A stretch of 64,000 nucleotides of DNA from Rutidosis leptorrhynchoides (lineage: Eukaryota; Streptophyta; Magnoliopsida; Asterales; Asteraceae): positions 508,309,501 to 508,373,500 of the forward strand of contig NC_092336.1 in the NCBI RefSeq assembly GCF_046630445.1. The letters are read 5' to 3'. Under the pieces are notes generated by a model, which saw only the letters and a program-made list of their open reading frames with translations, did not search any database and was not told the DNA's origin. Within the stretch, counting starts at the first letter, position 1, and each line of letters starts with the position of its first letter. Shown piece by piece: positions 45,173 through 58,200 of this stretch. Made by a program: the position numbers and the translations under genes.

Positions 45173-47622
45173 TGTGACGACCCGGAAATTTTCGACCAAA
45201 TTTAAACTTAACCTTTATATGTTTCCGACACGATAAGCAGAATTTGTAATGTTGAATCTCAAAAAGTTTGGAACTACATTCATGTAATCAATTACCCTTT
45301 GACCGTGTTCGACGATTCACGAACAATTATGAGTATATAGATATGTATATATAATATATAATATTAACTGAAAACATTAACAAAGTATTAGATATATGAT
45401 ACTTTACATGAACGTATTTGTTTCGATATATTTATCGACAGAATTAAGAGATAATATCAAATGATTGAATTATCAGATACATTATGATATGATTACGGGC
45501 CTATGTTATGAGGTCCACTGTGATTTAAGAAATCTATTCTTTTTGACAACATTCGAAAAATGGTAAAGTGATTTATAAGTAAGAACAAATGTGTCAATTA
45601 ACGGAAACTAGACAAGAGTTAGTGGAAATTCCTGTTTAATTTACAAGGCATGTTTTATAATATTTTTCTCGTGACCTTGATAAGATAACTATGTTAACTT
45701 TCATTTTATTTAATATGAAAATAAGAACGTGGAGTGTAAATAACTTAGATGTTGGATATCGACAAGTTAAGTAACTCGACATTTTTCATTAAGATGATTT
45801 CATACGTTTATTTAACCTTTGGACTTTACCCCATGCTTCACCAACAGACTGTAATTTAAAAACTTGAAACCTATTATGAATATATATAATTCTACTTTTC
45901 TAAAATGTTTTATGATATAACGATTTCTATTATTTTAACCTTTTAACAAAATGATTCTTAAATATATTTAGTTTTGGAAAACAAAATTATCATATTTATT
46001 TGATTTAGTTTCAAAAGTACAAAAAACGTTGTCAGTTTAAAAAGAACTTTATTATTAAAACGTATATATCTATTATAAATATCTAGAACTACTTTTGACA
46101 ACTCATTACTTAACCAGTATGATAAAGATAACGATATTTATATTTTATTTTATTAAATATATATAACGATTTAAATTAATATTAAATATATTTATACGCG
46201 TATTATACGTACATAGTTTTATACTTTTACTATATACTTTAACTTTACATTTACTTACTTTTACTTTACATTAACTTTAATAATTCATACTTTAATAATT
46301 CACTTTAATAATTCATACTTTAATAATTCACTTTAATAATTCATACTTTAATAATTCACTTTAATAATTTATACTTTAATAATTCACTTTAATAATTTAT
46401 ACGTTAATAATTCACTTTAATAATTCAAAAATCTATTATAAATAGAATTCAATAGTTTTCATTATTTCATAGAAACTTGAAAATATATTTCTCTAAACTC
46501 TCTTAATCGAATTACATATATATATATATTTTCTTTGTATTATTTCAAGATATTATTAGTATACATAAAATACTACGACGGAGTTATATTCAGACGATTT
46601 CAAAATAAGTTTTCAAATGGGATAGAGCTAAGGAAATTATGGTTTATAGCTATGGAGGTTATGAGTATTGATCGAGGGTATTGCTCGTGAGGTCAACCTA
46701 ACGTTTATCATTTTCGTTGCGTCTACGTACTTTCCTGCAATATTGAATCACAATATTGATACGTTCGTGAATCCGAGACAAACCCTGCATTTGTTCAGTG
46801 CCGTGATATACATAATTGCTACGAAATACAGTATTGTGAGTTTCATTTGCTCCCTTTTTAATTGCTTTTGCAATATATATATTTTTGGGCTGAGAATACA
46901 TGCGCTGTTTTATAAATGTTTTACGAAATAGGCACAAGTACTAAAACTAACTCTATGTGGGTTTAAACTAGAAATATACCCTTAGCTTGGTAACATTAAA
47001 CTACTTGTCTATGTACGGTAGGCGCGAATCCTAAAGATAGATCTATTGGGCCTGACAAACCTCATCCTGACTATGGGATGCTTTAGTACTTCGAGGTTAT
47101 TTTAAACACACCTGATCTGGTGTACTTCAGAGGGTAAAACATGAACGTTAAGGCTTGTTACCGGGTGCCTACAACTTATAGAATACTTTTATACACTTGC
47201 GAGTGTACATATGTTTATAAATGGAAATCTTGTGGTCTATTAAAATATTGAAATGATTGTTATGATAAACCTATGAACTCACCAACCTTTTGGTTGACAC
47301 TTTTAAGCATGTTTATTCTCAGGTATGAAAGAAATCTTCCGCTGTGCATTAGCTCATTTTAAGGATATTACCTGGAGTCATTCATGACATACTTTGAAAG
47401 ACGTTGCATTCGAGTCGTTGAGTTCATCAAGATTAATATTAAGTCAATTATAGTTGGATGTAATATGAAATGGTATGCATGCCGTCAATTTTTGATGTAA
47501 AGAAAGTTTGTCTTTTAAGAACGAATGCAATGTTTGTAAAACGTATCATATAGAGGTCAAATACCTCGCGATGTAATCAACTATTGTGAATCGTTTATAA
47601 TGTATATGAACGGGTCCTTTCA
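45173..47622 (+). repeat. 5' LTR of gag-only element
   Basis: 2,450 bp. A 28-bp unit (ATACTTTAATAATTC plus ACTTTAATAATTC) is tandemly repeated at about 46275-46430. Conserved hairpins lie at 47283-47296 and 47553-47567. Confidence 0.95.
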
Positions 47623-47624
47623 GT

Positions 47625-47642
47625 TGGTATCAGAGCGGTGGT
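47625..47642 (+). promoter_or_regulatory. Primer-binding site of gag-only element
   Basis: TGGTATCAGAGCGGTGG two bases after the LTR, complementary to the 3' end of initiator tRNA-Met in its first 12 bases. Confidence 0.9.
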
Positions 47643-48032
47643 CTTAGCGAACCAGGTCTTGCATTAGTGTGTCTAACTGATAGTTGTTAAGATGCATTAG
47701 TGAGTCTGGACTTCGACCGTGTTTGCATGTTAAATGTTTTTCTTATCGTTTTTAGTCGGAAATCATCTACTTACCATCCTTAGGAAATTATCAACTTATC
47801 ATTCTTAAGTCTAGACGCGTTTTCCTATATTTATTGCATAATAGTGTATAGACGAATTCTTATCTTAGCATATCTGTTACTGTGAACTTTGACTGACATC
47901 TTTCAAAGATTCCTCCGTAATTTATGGGATTTTGGTATTATATATACATATGTAAATTATGTATTGAAGAATACCAAATCTAAATTCTACAATCTATTTC
48001 ATACAAAAAAATTCTTTCCCTGATCATACAAG

Positions 48033-48479
48033 ATGGATCCCTCAACCAGTTCGAGTTCCTCGGATTCCGACAGCTATGTCAATATGGATTTCCACATGAG
48101 CTCCGAAAGCAGCGTGACCGGAATGGATCAACCAATTAGCCATCATCTATTCTGGATGAATTGGGGATGGGTTCGTAATCTACTTAACCATTGGAGACAA
48201 GAAGAAGGTGATCCCTTTCATCCCCCACATTGCCCTCTTGGCAATGAACCTGAAGCACTTACCGGCGAACCTGTCCGAAACACCATTTTCTCTCTCATTT
48301 CCAGAGTATCTCGTCATGATTATATACTACACAAAATTCTAGATCTTATTTATCCGCTCGTCCGAACCGACAATCACCCCGGTGTAATAGAAGAAGTCAA
48401 CGAGCTTCGCGCTCGGGTAGTGGCTTTGGAGAATATGGTGCAAAGGTTACAAACACCAGCAGCAGCACCAGCAGCATAA
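48033..48479 (+). CDS. Short gag-like ORF
   Basis: 148 residues from an ATG soon after the leader. A serine-rich start (MDPSTSSSSSDSDSY), a tryptophan-rich stretch (HHLFWMNWGWVRNLLNHW), then a C-terminal heptad-like helix (VNELRARVVALENMVQRLQ). This resembles the N-terminal part of gag proteins in plant chromovirus-type elements. No zinc knuckle is present. It could be a truncated gag that joins partner particles through its coiled coil; that role is inferred. Confidence 0.55.
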   Translation: MDPSTSSSSSDSDSYVNMDFHMSSESSVTGMDQPISHHLFWMNWGWVRNLLNHWRQEEGDPFHPPHCPLGNEPEALTGEPVRNTIFSLISRVSRHDYILHKILDLIYPLVRTDNHPGVIEEVNELRARVVALENMVQRLQTPAAAPAA

Positions 48480-51229
48480 CCAGTACCACCATCAACAATA
48501 TCAACAGTACCATTACCACCACCAACAACAACCGCATCGCAAACCTCAACTTCACAATCTGTCCCACGAGCATCGACGTCATACGCCATGTAGATACCAA
48601 GGAATACCACAACGATGAAGTATTGATTCATAACTTCATTGGGGAAATATTCTACGACGATTATGTAATTTCTAAAGTTTAGAAATGATCTATCCTAGCC
48701 TTAACCATAAATCAAATGAGTTTAATTTAATATTAACTCATTAAATCTATATTACATCTGAAGAAATATACACATATATATTTCCATAAAGACTAATAAA
48801 ATTCTTTTGTACAAAATATTAATTGTGAAATTTTTTTTAACGGGTAGGTAATACCCGAGAGATATATAAATTCACAATTAATATGTTACATTCTTCGAAT
48901 CTGATTCAGCAAGTCATCCATTATACTCCCTACTTTCACAACAATATACATTCTTTTATAGAAATCAAAACAACCATACTCATTCAAAATCTAATTACAT
49001 ATTCTGATTTTGAAATCTCAGAATTCGATTCAAGATATAACCAAAATTATCACTCTTAGATTCCTACATCTTTCAAAACTATACTTTGACTTCAAAACTG
49101 TCCTAGAACCTCATTTCTAGTCATGGAAGTCACAAAAATATTTGTATCATTCAAAATCTTAGAACATCATATGTATATTAACAATTACAATATGTGTTCA
49201 AACACTTCGAAATTCCTAAAGACATGCGAGATGATGATTCAACCACACATTACCCAATGTCGTGCACCTGAAAAGCTCTCGAAACCAAAGTTATAGTTTA
49301 ACACGTATCCGTGTCAGATCCTTTGATATTTATTACCAAATATAATTTTTCAATCTCTTTCCAAAATAGACAGTTTTGTCACAGCTCCAGCAAATCACCT
49401 TCATTTGTTTATACGAATAAACCCTTCATCATGGTTACCGGGGAACCTTTCATATCTCGCCACATTAGCAGTAAACTTATCAACAACTTCATTAACCTTC
49501 GACTTAAGCCTCTTCGAAATGCCACTATACTTATTCATTAAAACCCCATCATGTACTCACTTACATCCTGTAACAATAACTGTCACACCAATTAATGGGA
49601 ATTAGCAATCAGTATTTTGAATTTCGCGATAATTTTACGTCAAAAGTTATATGTATACATATAACGTCTATCTCCTAGACTTACATACTTCGAATGTGAA
49701 TTTTCTGAAAAACATCCCAAACTATGAACTAGTTCTTCGAAATTGGAAAAATGCTGATGAAGCAGCAAAAACTGTAAACGACTCTAACAGTCAAAAGTTT
49801 GATGATAAAGAATAGTATGGTGGTAAAGCTGAGAAAAGGAGAAGGTTTGAAACTAGAAAATGGATTGAGCAGACCAAGAAGGAGGCTGTGGACAAATCAC
49901 AAAGACTAAACCTGCCTTCAAAGGATCCAAATGATTCAGTGTCTACTGAAATCATTAGCAAACACCTTACTTCTTATTCTAAACCTTCACAGACAAATCT
50001 TCTTCATCATCCATCTATGTTAAGAATTCTAAGATATTATCGTATCTTTTATTATAAATATCTTCGATATTCCTGAAGATATTTTCACAACTATTCTTAT
50101 CCGAAATCTTTTATCTCTTCGCAATATCTGCGTTACAACATAAAAAGAAACTGTGTTAGTTTCTAAATTCTGAAGAAAAAAATTCGAATTTAAAATAGGA
50201 ATGTTTTTAAAGTAGTGTTGGGAACTGAAGCATGAGTTAGTATAATATAATGACACATGATCAACGTGATTATATTACAGTAAGTCATGGTGAGTTTCTA
50301 ATGGAACGTGATGATTCACAGAACATACCGTCATCATGTACTATTTACACGACTCTTACATTCTACCCAATTTCCAAACATATTAAGAACATATCATCTT
50401 GATAGCTCTATATTTTCGGATATTCTGGTAATTTGCCAAATCAAGATCGTGCCATTATGATTTTCTTCTTGGAACATTAACTATGTTCATCCAAAAATTC
50501 ATATCTACGAATTCTGGACCATTATCCGCTTGACTTAAGGCCGGGAAGAGAAAACGAAAGCATGAAGCTCCGAAATATAATGGAGAATATAAAGCCCGAT
50601 AACAACCCCGAAATTACAAACCGTGTATATCAATGCGTATAGCAATATAAAGATACGGGAGAATGAAAAACACAATAACCCCAAGGTAATGGTAGAAGAA
50701 AATAACTTCCTCTGGTGGTAGATGAAAAAGAAGAATGACAGATATGAAAGTTAAGAGTATATCAAGAATCAATATTGGATGAAGCATATTAACGAATGCT
50801 TTAAAGTATGAATTGGGGAGAAAGACTAGAAGGTGTGAGCTGTGGAAATAAAGAAACGAAGGGGGTGAATTTATAGTAAAATATCAGACAGAGAAATCGA
50901 GACAGATTATCGCATTTAATCAAAGAAGATCATGATTTCCTTAATCGCCGAAGAACCAAATCTTATTTCAAAGATTTTCTTTAAATCTCATGAATTCCGG
51001 AAATCAATCATAACTACGTCATCGGTTAAAACAAATATACGTTTACTCATTTCACTCTCTTGCGATAGCTTCACTTATACTCTTCGCGTAATCAAATTGT
51101 TTTATCTATATTACTCAATGATGATAAAACTCTATTTATCAACTCATATTCGTCATGAAAACATTTTTATAGGTAGCCATGACGACCTCGATCAAATTTC
51201 AGGACGAAATTTCTTTAACGGGTAGATAC
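48480..51229 (+). other. Non-coding internal region of gag-only element
   Basis: About 2.7 kb with no recognisable pol. A TTTAACGGGTAGGTAATACCC word near 48837 echoes the terminal AATTTCTTTAACGGGTAGA at 51209, hinting at an internal deletion or rearrangement in the ancestor. Confidence 0.6.
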
Positions 51230-53692
51230 TGTGACGACCCGGAAATTTTCGACCAAATTTAAACTTAACCTTTATATGTTTCCGACACGATAAGCAGAAT
51301 TTGTAATGTTGAATCTCAAAAAGTTTGGAACTACATTCATGTAATCAATTACCCTTTGACCGTGTTCGACGATTCACGAACAATTATGAGTATATAGATA
51401 TGTATATATAATATATAATATTAACTGAAAACATTAACAAAGTATTAGATATATGATACTTTAAATGAACGTATTTGTTTCGATATATTTATCGACAGAA
51501 TTAAGAGATAATATCAAATGATTGAATTATCAGATACATTATGATATGATTACGGGCCTATGTTATGAGGTCCACTGTGATTTAAGAAATCTATTCTTTT
51601 TGACAACATTCGAAAAATGGTAAAGTGATTTATAAGTAAGAACAAATGTGTCAATTAACGGAAACTAGACAAGAGTTAGTGGAAATTCCTGTTTAATTTA
51701 CAAGGCATGTTTTATAATATTTTTCTCGTGACCTTGATAAGATAACTATGTTAACTTTCATTTTATTTAATATGAAAATAAGAACGTGGAGTGTAAATAA
51801 CTTAGATGTTGGATATCGACAAGTTAAGTAACTCGACATTTTTCATTAAGATGATTTCATACGTTTATTTAACCTTTGGACTTTACCCCATGCTTCACCA
51901 ACAGACTGTAATTTAAAAACTTGAAACCTATTATGAATATATATAATTCTACTTTTCTAAAATGTTTTATGATATAACGATTTCTATTATTTTAACCTTT
52001 TAACAAAATGATTCTTAAATATATTTAGTTTTGGAAAACAAAATTATCATATTTATTTGATTTAGTTTCAAAAGTACAAAAAACGTTGTCAGTTTAAAAA
52101 GAACTTTATTATTAAAACGTATATATCTATTATAAATATCTAGAACTACTTTTGACAACTCATTACTTAACCAGTATGATAAAGATAACGATATTTATAT
52201 TTTATTTTATTAAATATATATAATGATTTAAATTAATATTAAATATATTTATACGCGTATTATATGTACATAGTTTTATACTTTTACTATATACTTTAAC
52301 TTTACACTTACTTACTTTTACTTTACATTAACTTTAATAATTCATACTTTAATAATTCACTTTAATAATTCATACTTTAATAATTCATACTTTAATAATT
52401 CACTTTAATAATTCATACTTTAATAATTCACTTTAATAATTCATACTTTAATAATTCACTTTAATAATTTATACGTTAATAATTCACTTTAATAATTCAA
52501 AAATCTATTATAAATAGAATTCAATAGTTTTTATTATTTCATAGAAACTTGAAAATATATTTCTCTAAACTCTCTTAATCGAATTACATATATATATATT
52601 TTCTTTGTATTATTTCAAGATATTATTAGTATACATAAAATACTACGACGGAGTTATATTCAGACGATTTCAAAATAAGTTTTCAAACGGGATAGAGCTA
52701 AGGAAATTATGGTTTATAGCTATGGAGGTTATGAGTATTGATCGAGGGTATTGCTCGTGAGGTCAACCTAACGTTTATCATTTTCGTTGCGTCTACGTAC
52801 TTTCCTGCAATATTGAATCACAATATTGATACGTTCGTGAATCCGAGACAAACCCTGCATTTGTTCAGTGCCGTAATATACATAATTGCTACGAAATACA
52901 GTATTGTGAGTTTCATTTGCTCCCTTTTTAATTGCTTTTGCAATATATATATATTTGGGCTGAGAATACATGCGCTGTTTTATAAATGTTTTACGAAATA
53001 GGCACAAGTACTAAAACTAACTCTATGTGGGTTTAAACTAGAAATATACCCTTAGCTTGGTAACATTAAACTACTTGTCTATGTACGGTAGGCGCGAATC
53101 CTAAAGATAGATCTATTGGGCCTGACAAACCCCATCCTGACTATGGGATGCTTTAGTACTTCGAGGTTATTTTAAACACACCTGATCTGGTGTACTTCAG
53201 AGGGTAAAACATGAACGTTAAGGCTTGTTACCGGGTGCCTACAACTTATAGAATACTTTTATACACTTGCGAGTGTACATATGTTTATAAATGGAAATCT
53301 TGTGGTCTATTAAAATATTGAAATGATTGTTATGATAAACCTATGAACTCACCAACCTTTTGGTTGACACTTTTAAGCATGTTTATTCTCAGGTATGAAA
53401 GAAATCTTCCGCTGTGCATTAGCTCATTTTAAGGATATTACCTGGAGTCATTCATGACATACTTTGAAAGACGTTGCATTCGAGTCGTTGAGTTCATCAA
53501 GATTAATATTAAGTCAATTATAGTTGGATGTAATATGAAATGGTATGCATGCCGTCAATTTTTGATGTAAAGAAAGTTTGTCTTTTAAGAACGAATGCAA
53601 TGTTTGTAAAACGTATCATATAGAGGTCAAATACCTCGCGATGTAATCAACTATTGTGAATCATTTATAATGTATATGAACGGGTCCTTTCA
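51230..53692 (+). repeat. 3' LTR of gag-only element
   Basis: 2,463 bp, nearly identical to the 5' LTR. The 28-bp tandem (about 52338-52493) differs in arrangement and accounts for much of the length difference. Hairpins at 53353-53366 and 53623-53637. Confidence 0.95.
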
Positions 53693-53697
53693 CGGCT

Positions 53698-54630
53698 ACA
53701 GTAATTTCATGTTTTTTTTTATAAAACCTTATACTTTATAAAACTTATAATTAATTAAATTTTAAAAATTTTGTTTTCCTTTAGGAGCGAGGGCGTTTCG
53801 GATCGTTGTCCTATTCTGTTCCTCGACAAAATTTTAAAATTTGTCAAATCAAAGCGTGGTTTTTAAAAGTAAAGATTTTTTGGGTTTTTTAATGTTTTTG
53901 GCATACTTTAATTCAATAAGATTAAAAATAATGATAATAAAAGTTCTCGTCCCTCCCTCGGGTAAAGCAATTTCGGTTCAATGACCTAGTCTTCAACTTA
54001 CGACGAATTTTAAAAATCATATTTTTAACTTAATGAGATAAAGTAAATTTTTGTTTTTAAATTCACACCAAACTTAAAATAAAAATACATAAAATTCAAA
54101 ATTAATATTAAAAATTCACACCAAACTTAATTTAAAAATTCATATTATAAAATCACACCAAACTTATATTATATTTTTCAAATATTTACAATTTTAAATA
54201 TATTGTTTTTACAAAGTTTACAATATTAATTTAAGATTTATATTAATTTTAAAAACATGGTAAAAATAAAATTAAAAATCTTTTTGGCTTTTTATCCCAC
54301 TTTAATCAATCAAATATTATCAAAAATATGCGCCCATCTTTTCGGTAAAGTAATTTCGGTTCCATGATCTAATTTAACTCATGAAGAATTTTTGAAATAT
54401 TTTGGATTGATTGATTAAAGATATTTATACCTTAAGAATAAACGTTAAATTTCGCAGTGATGTAATAAATTTTTGTATGATATCAATAATTTCGGTCGCC
54501 AAACCTAATTTTATTTAATACCAATTTAATACTTTATAGCGAATAAATTAGCGTTTATTATCAAAAGGTTAAAAATAAAAATAAATAAAAAAAATAAAAA
54601 CTGTACAGACTTACCTGTGAGATAGTATTC
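53698..54630 (-). other. Athila spacer (continued)
   Basis: AT-rich non-coding DNA, resuming Athila sequence after the CGGCT duplication. Repeated TCACACCAAACTTA words occur at 54063-54170. Confidence 0.6.
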
Positions 54631-55047
54631 TTAGTTATATGATCTATCACATTCATAAGATAGTCGGTTTAATTGGTTTTCCATAGCTACATAGGCGTAA
54701 CCTCGAGCATTCAGTGTTTTTTCTTCTAAACATATGAACGGTCCGTCTCTGCATAAAGTAACAAATTCGGTATTTGAATAGGTTTGATTATTTGAACATT
54801 TACCTCCATGTGACCATTTTCCGCATTTGTGACATCTTTCAAGGTGTCGTGCTCTTCTTTTCGCTACGGATTTTGATTTCCCTTTACCAAATTGTAACTT
54901 ATTATCTTCGCATCTGGATTCTTTTCTTACTCCGTCCAATCTTTCTCTGATTACTGATACTATTTCACTCGGTAGTGTGTCATTATTACGTTTAGTGATC
55001 AAAGCGTGTAGCATTAGACCATGGTTTAGTTCACAGGCAGTCTTCAT
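54631..55047 (-). CDS. Small zinc-knuckle ORF between pol and env-like gene
   Basis: 138 residues from an ATG on the element's coding strand. A basic middle (GKGKSKSVAKRRARHLER) leads into CHKCGKWSHGGKC, a CX2CX4HX3C arrangement one residue short of a classical retroviral zinc knuckle. The rest is unrecognised. It lies about 160 bp downstream of the integrase stop. It may be an accessory nucleic-acid-binding protein or a leftover of another gene; I cannot assign a function. Confidence 0.5.
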   Translation of the reverse strand: MKTACELNHGLMLHALITKRNNDTLPSEIVSVIRERLDGVRKESRCEDNKLQFGKGKSKSVAKRRARHLERCHKCGKWSHGGKCSNNQTYSNTEFVTLCRDGPFICLEEKTLNARGYAYVAMENQLNRLSYECDRSYN

Positions 55048-55210
55048 TTCCTAAAAAAATAAAAATTCAGAATGGGGGGAGAAGACTAGTTCTTTAGGGT
55101 CTGCTAGGGAAAGACCATTCGGGTTCCATTTTCGAGAACTACATGAAAACAGACAATCTAACTCTAACAGAAATACATATTATCCTTTAAAGACTTGATT
55201 CTCCCCACAC

Positions 55211-58200
55211 TTAGTTAGCTATGGTATCGAAATCGTGATTAACTTCATTGTCGAATTCCATCGGACTATCTATGTAGTGTTTAACTCTGTGACCATTAAC
55301 TTTAAATTCAATCCCATTTGAATTTATTAATTCTATCGTTCCGTATGGGAAAACTCTTTTGACTATGAATGGTCCAGACCATCTTGATTTCAATTTTCCA
55401 GGAAATAGCTTGAATCGTGAATTGAAAAGAAGAACTCTGTCTCCTTCTTTAAATTCTTTTAAACTTCTGATTCTTTTATCATGCCATTTCTTCGTTCTTT
55501 CTTTATAGATTAACGAATTTTCGTATGCTTCATGTCTTAATTCTTCTAATTCATTTAGTTGACTTAATCGTAGACGTCCAGCTTCATGTATATCAAGATT
55601 ACATGTCTTCAAAGCCCAAAATGCTTTGTGTTCAATTTCTACTGGAAGATGACATGCTTTTCCATAAACAAGTCTAAAAGGTGTGGTTCCAATTGGAGTT
55701 TTGTAGGCTGTTCTAAAAGCCCAGAGTGCATCCTCCAATTTAATGGACCATTCCTTCGGATTTGATCCTACGGTTTTCTCTAGAATACGTTTTAAAGCTC
55801 GGTTGGTATTTTCAACTTGTCCACTTGTTTGTGGATGATATGCAGTGGAGATTTTATGAGTTACTCCATATCTTTTAAGAACTTTCTCAAGTTGATTATT
55901 ACAAAAATGAGTACCCCAATCACTTATTAAAGCTTTCGGTGTTCCAAACCTTGCAAAAAGACGTTTTAAAAAGTTGACTACAACTCGTGCATCGTTAGTT
56001 GGGAGGGCTTGTGCTTCCGCCCATTTAGATACATAATCAATGGCTACGAGAATATAGAGATTATTATGAGATTTTGGAAATGGACCCATAAAGTCAATAC
56101 CCCAAATGTCAAATACTTCACATACTTGGATAACATTTTGTGGCATTTCATCACGTTGACTTATTTTTCCGGCCCTTTGACAAGCATCACAGGATTTGCA
56201 AAGAAGGTGTGCGTCTTTGTAAATTGTAGGCCAATAGAATCCAGCTTCATAAACTTTTCTTGCTGTTAATTGAGGCCCATAATGCCCTCCTGTTGGTCCT
56301 GTGTGACAATGGTTTAATATTTTACTGGCTTCATCTCCGAATACACATCGGCGTATTATTCCATCTGGACAACTTTTAAACAAATGTGGATCTTCCCAGA
56401 AATAGTGTTTTATATCACTGAAGAATTTCTTTCGTTTTTGGTACGATAATCCTTTTTCAAGGAATCCACATACTAAGTAGTTTGCATAGTCTGCAAACCA
56501 TGGAATTTCATTATAATCTATCTTCAATAGATATTCATCAGGAAAGTTGTCTTGTATGGCCGATTCATTTAGAACTTCTAATTCTAGATTTTCAAGACGA
56601 GAAAGATGATCAGCGGCGAGATTTTCTGCTCCTCTTTTATCTCGGATTTCAATATCGAACTCTTGTAAGAGTAAGATCCAAAGGATTAATCTTGGTTTGG
56701 CATCTTGTTTCGAAAATAGGTATCTAAGAGCAGAATGGTCGGTATAGACCACCGTTTTTGCTAGAACGAGATATGATCGAAATTTGTCAAAAGCAAAGAC
56801 AATAGCAAGGAGTTATTTTTCAGTAGTTGTATAGTTCGTTTGTGCTCCTTGTAACGTCTTACTAGCATAATATATAGGTTGAAATCATTTTTCAATCCTT
56901 TGTCCTAAAACGGCTCCCATTGCAAAATTACTTGCATCGCACATTAGTTCAAATGGTAGATTCCAATTTGGTGTTATCATGATCGGCGCATTAGTTAGTT
57001 TCTCTTTAAGAATATTAAAAGATTTGATACACTCATCTGAAAAGATGAATGGAGCATCTTTTTCTAGGAGTTTATTCATAGGAGTGGCAATTTTAGAAAA
57101 ATCTTTTATGAAACGTCGGTAAAAACCGGCATGCCTTAGAAAACTCCTCACTCCTCTAACATTGGTTGGATGTGGAAGTTTAGCAATTACATCTACTTTA
57201 GCTCTATCCACTTCAATTCCTTCCTTTGAAATTTTATGTCCAAGAACAATGCCTTCTTTAACCATGAAATGGCATTTCTCCCAATTAAGTACTAGATTTG
57301 ATTGTTCGCATCTAATAAGCATTCGTTCAAGATTAGCTAGACATGTTTCAAATGTATCACCGAAGACTGAAAAGTCATCCATGAAAACTTCCATGCATTC
57401 TTCTATCATGTCGTGAAAAATCGCCATCATGCACCTTTGAAAGGTTGCAGGGGCGTTGTAAAGTCCAAATGGCATGCGTTTGTAAGCAAAAGTACCATAA
57501 GGGCACGTGAATGTGGTTTTCTCTTGATCTTCGGGTGCTATTAGAATTTGAAAATATCCGGAAAATCCATCTAGAAAACAATAATAACTATTTCCGGCTA
57601 ATCTTTCCAACATTTGATCAATGAAAGGTAAGGGAAAGTGATCTTTTCTGGTGGCGTCATTTAATTTTCTATAATCAATACATACACGCCATCTTGTTAC
57701 AGTCCTAGTAGGAATAAGCTCATTTTTTTCATTTGTAATGACAGTCATGCCACCCTTCTTAGGTACGCATTGTACTGGGCTTACCCATGGACTATCAGAA
57801 ATTGGATATATCAAACCTGCATCTAGCAGTTTAATAATTTCTTTCTTAACTACATCTTGCATATTAGGATTTAGTCTTCGTTGGCGTTGCACATACGTTT
57901 TATGACCTTCTTCCATAAGGATTTTATGTGTGCAATACGAAGGACTTATTCCTTTAATATCATGAATCTTCCATGCAATGGCTGGTTTATGAGCTTTCAA
58001 CACAGAAATGAGTTGTGATTTCTCATTTTCAGTAAGAGAAGACGATATTATTACAGGTAATTCAGATTCACCATGTAAATAAGCGTATTCCAAATGGTTT
58101 GGAAGTGGCTTTAACTCTAATTTCAGAGGTTCTTCTATCGATGATTTATATCGATATCCGTCTTCTTCTTTTAGCATTTGAATTTCTTCTATTGTTGGTT

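Larger units (their letters stand above)
45173..53692 (+). mobile_element. Gag-only long-LTR retrotransposon (Tekay-like), nested in Athila
   Basis: LTRs of 2,450 and 2,463 bp (TGTGACGACC...CCTTTCA), CGGCT target duplication (45168-45172, 53693-53697), initiator-Met-type primer-binding site and a terminal AACGGGTAGA priming tract. The internal part is only 3.6 kb with one short gag-like ORF and no protease, RT or integrase text, so it relies on a partner. This layout resembles TR-GAG or LARD elements. The LTRs differ at about ten bases plus repeat-length changes, so it is young, roughly 0.15-0.2 million years, consistent with being younger than its Athila host. Confidence 0.9.

Noticed and set aside
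46668-46931. Open frame of 87 codons, present again at 52738
   Set aside because: It lies within both LTRs, has no ATG-based support or family match, and is repeated only because the LTR is.
48374-48631. Glycine/valine-rich minus-strand frame
   Set aside because: Shadow of the alanine/proline codons at the end of the gag-like ORF and the CAA/CCA repeats after it.
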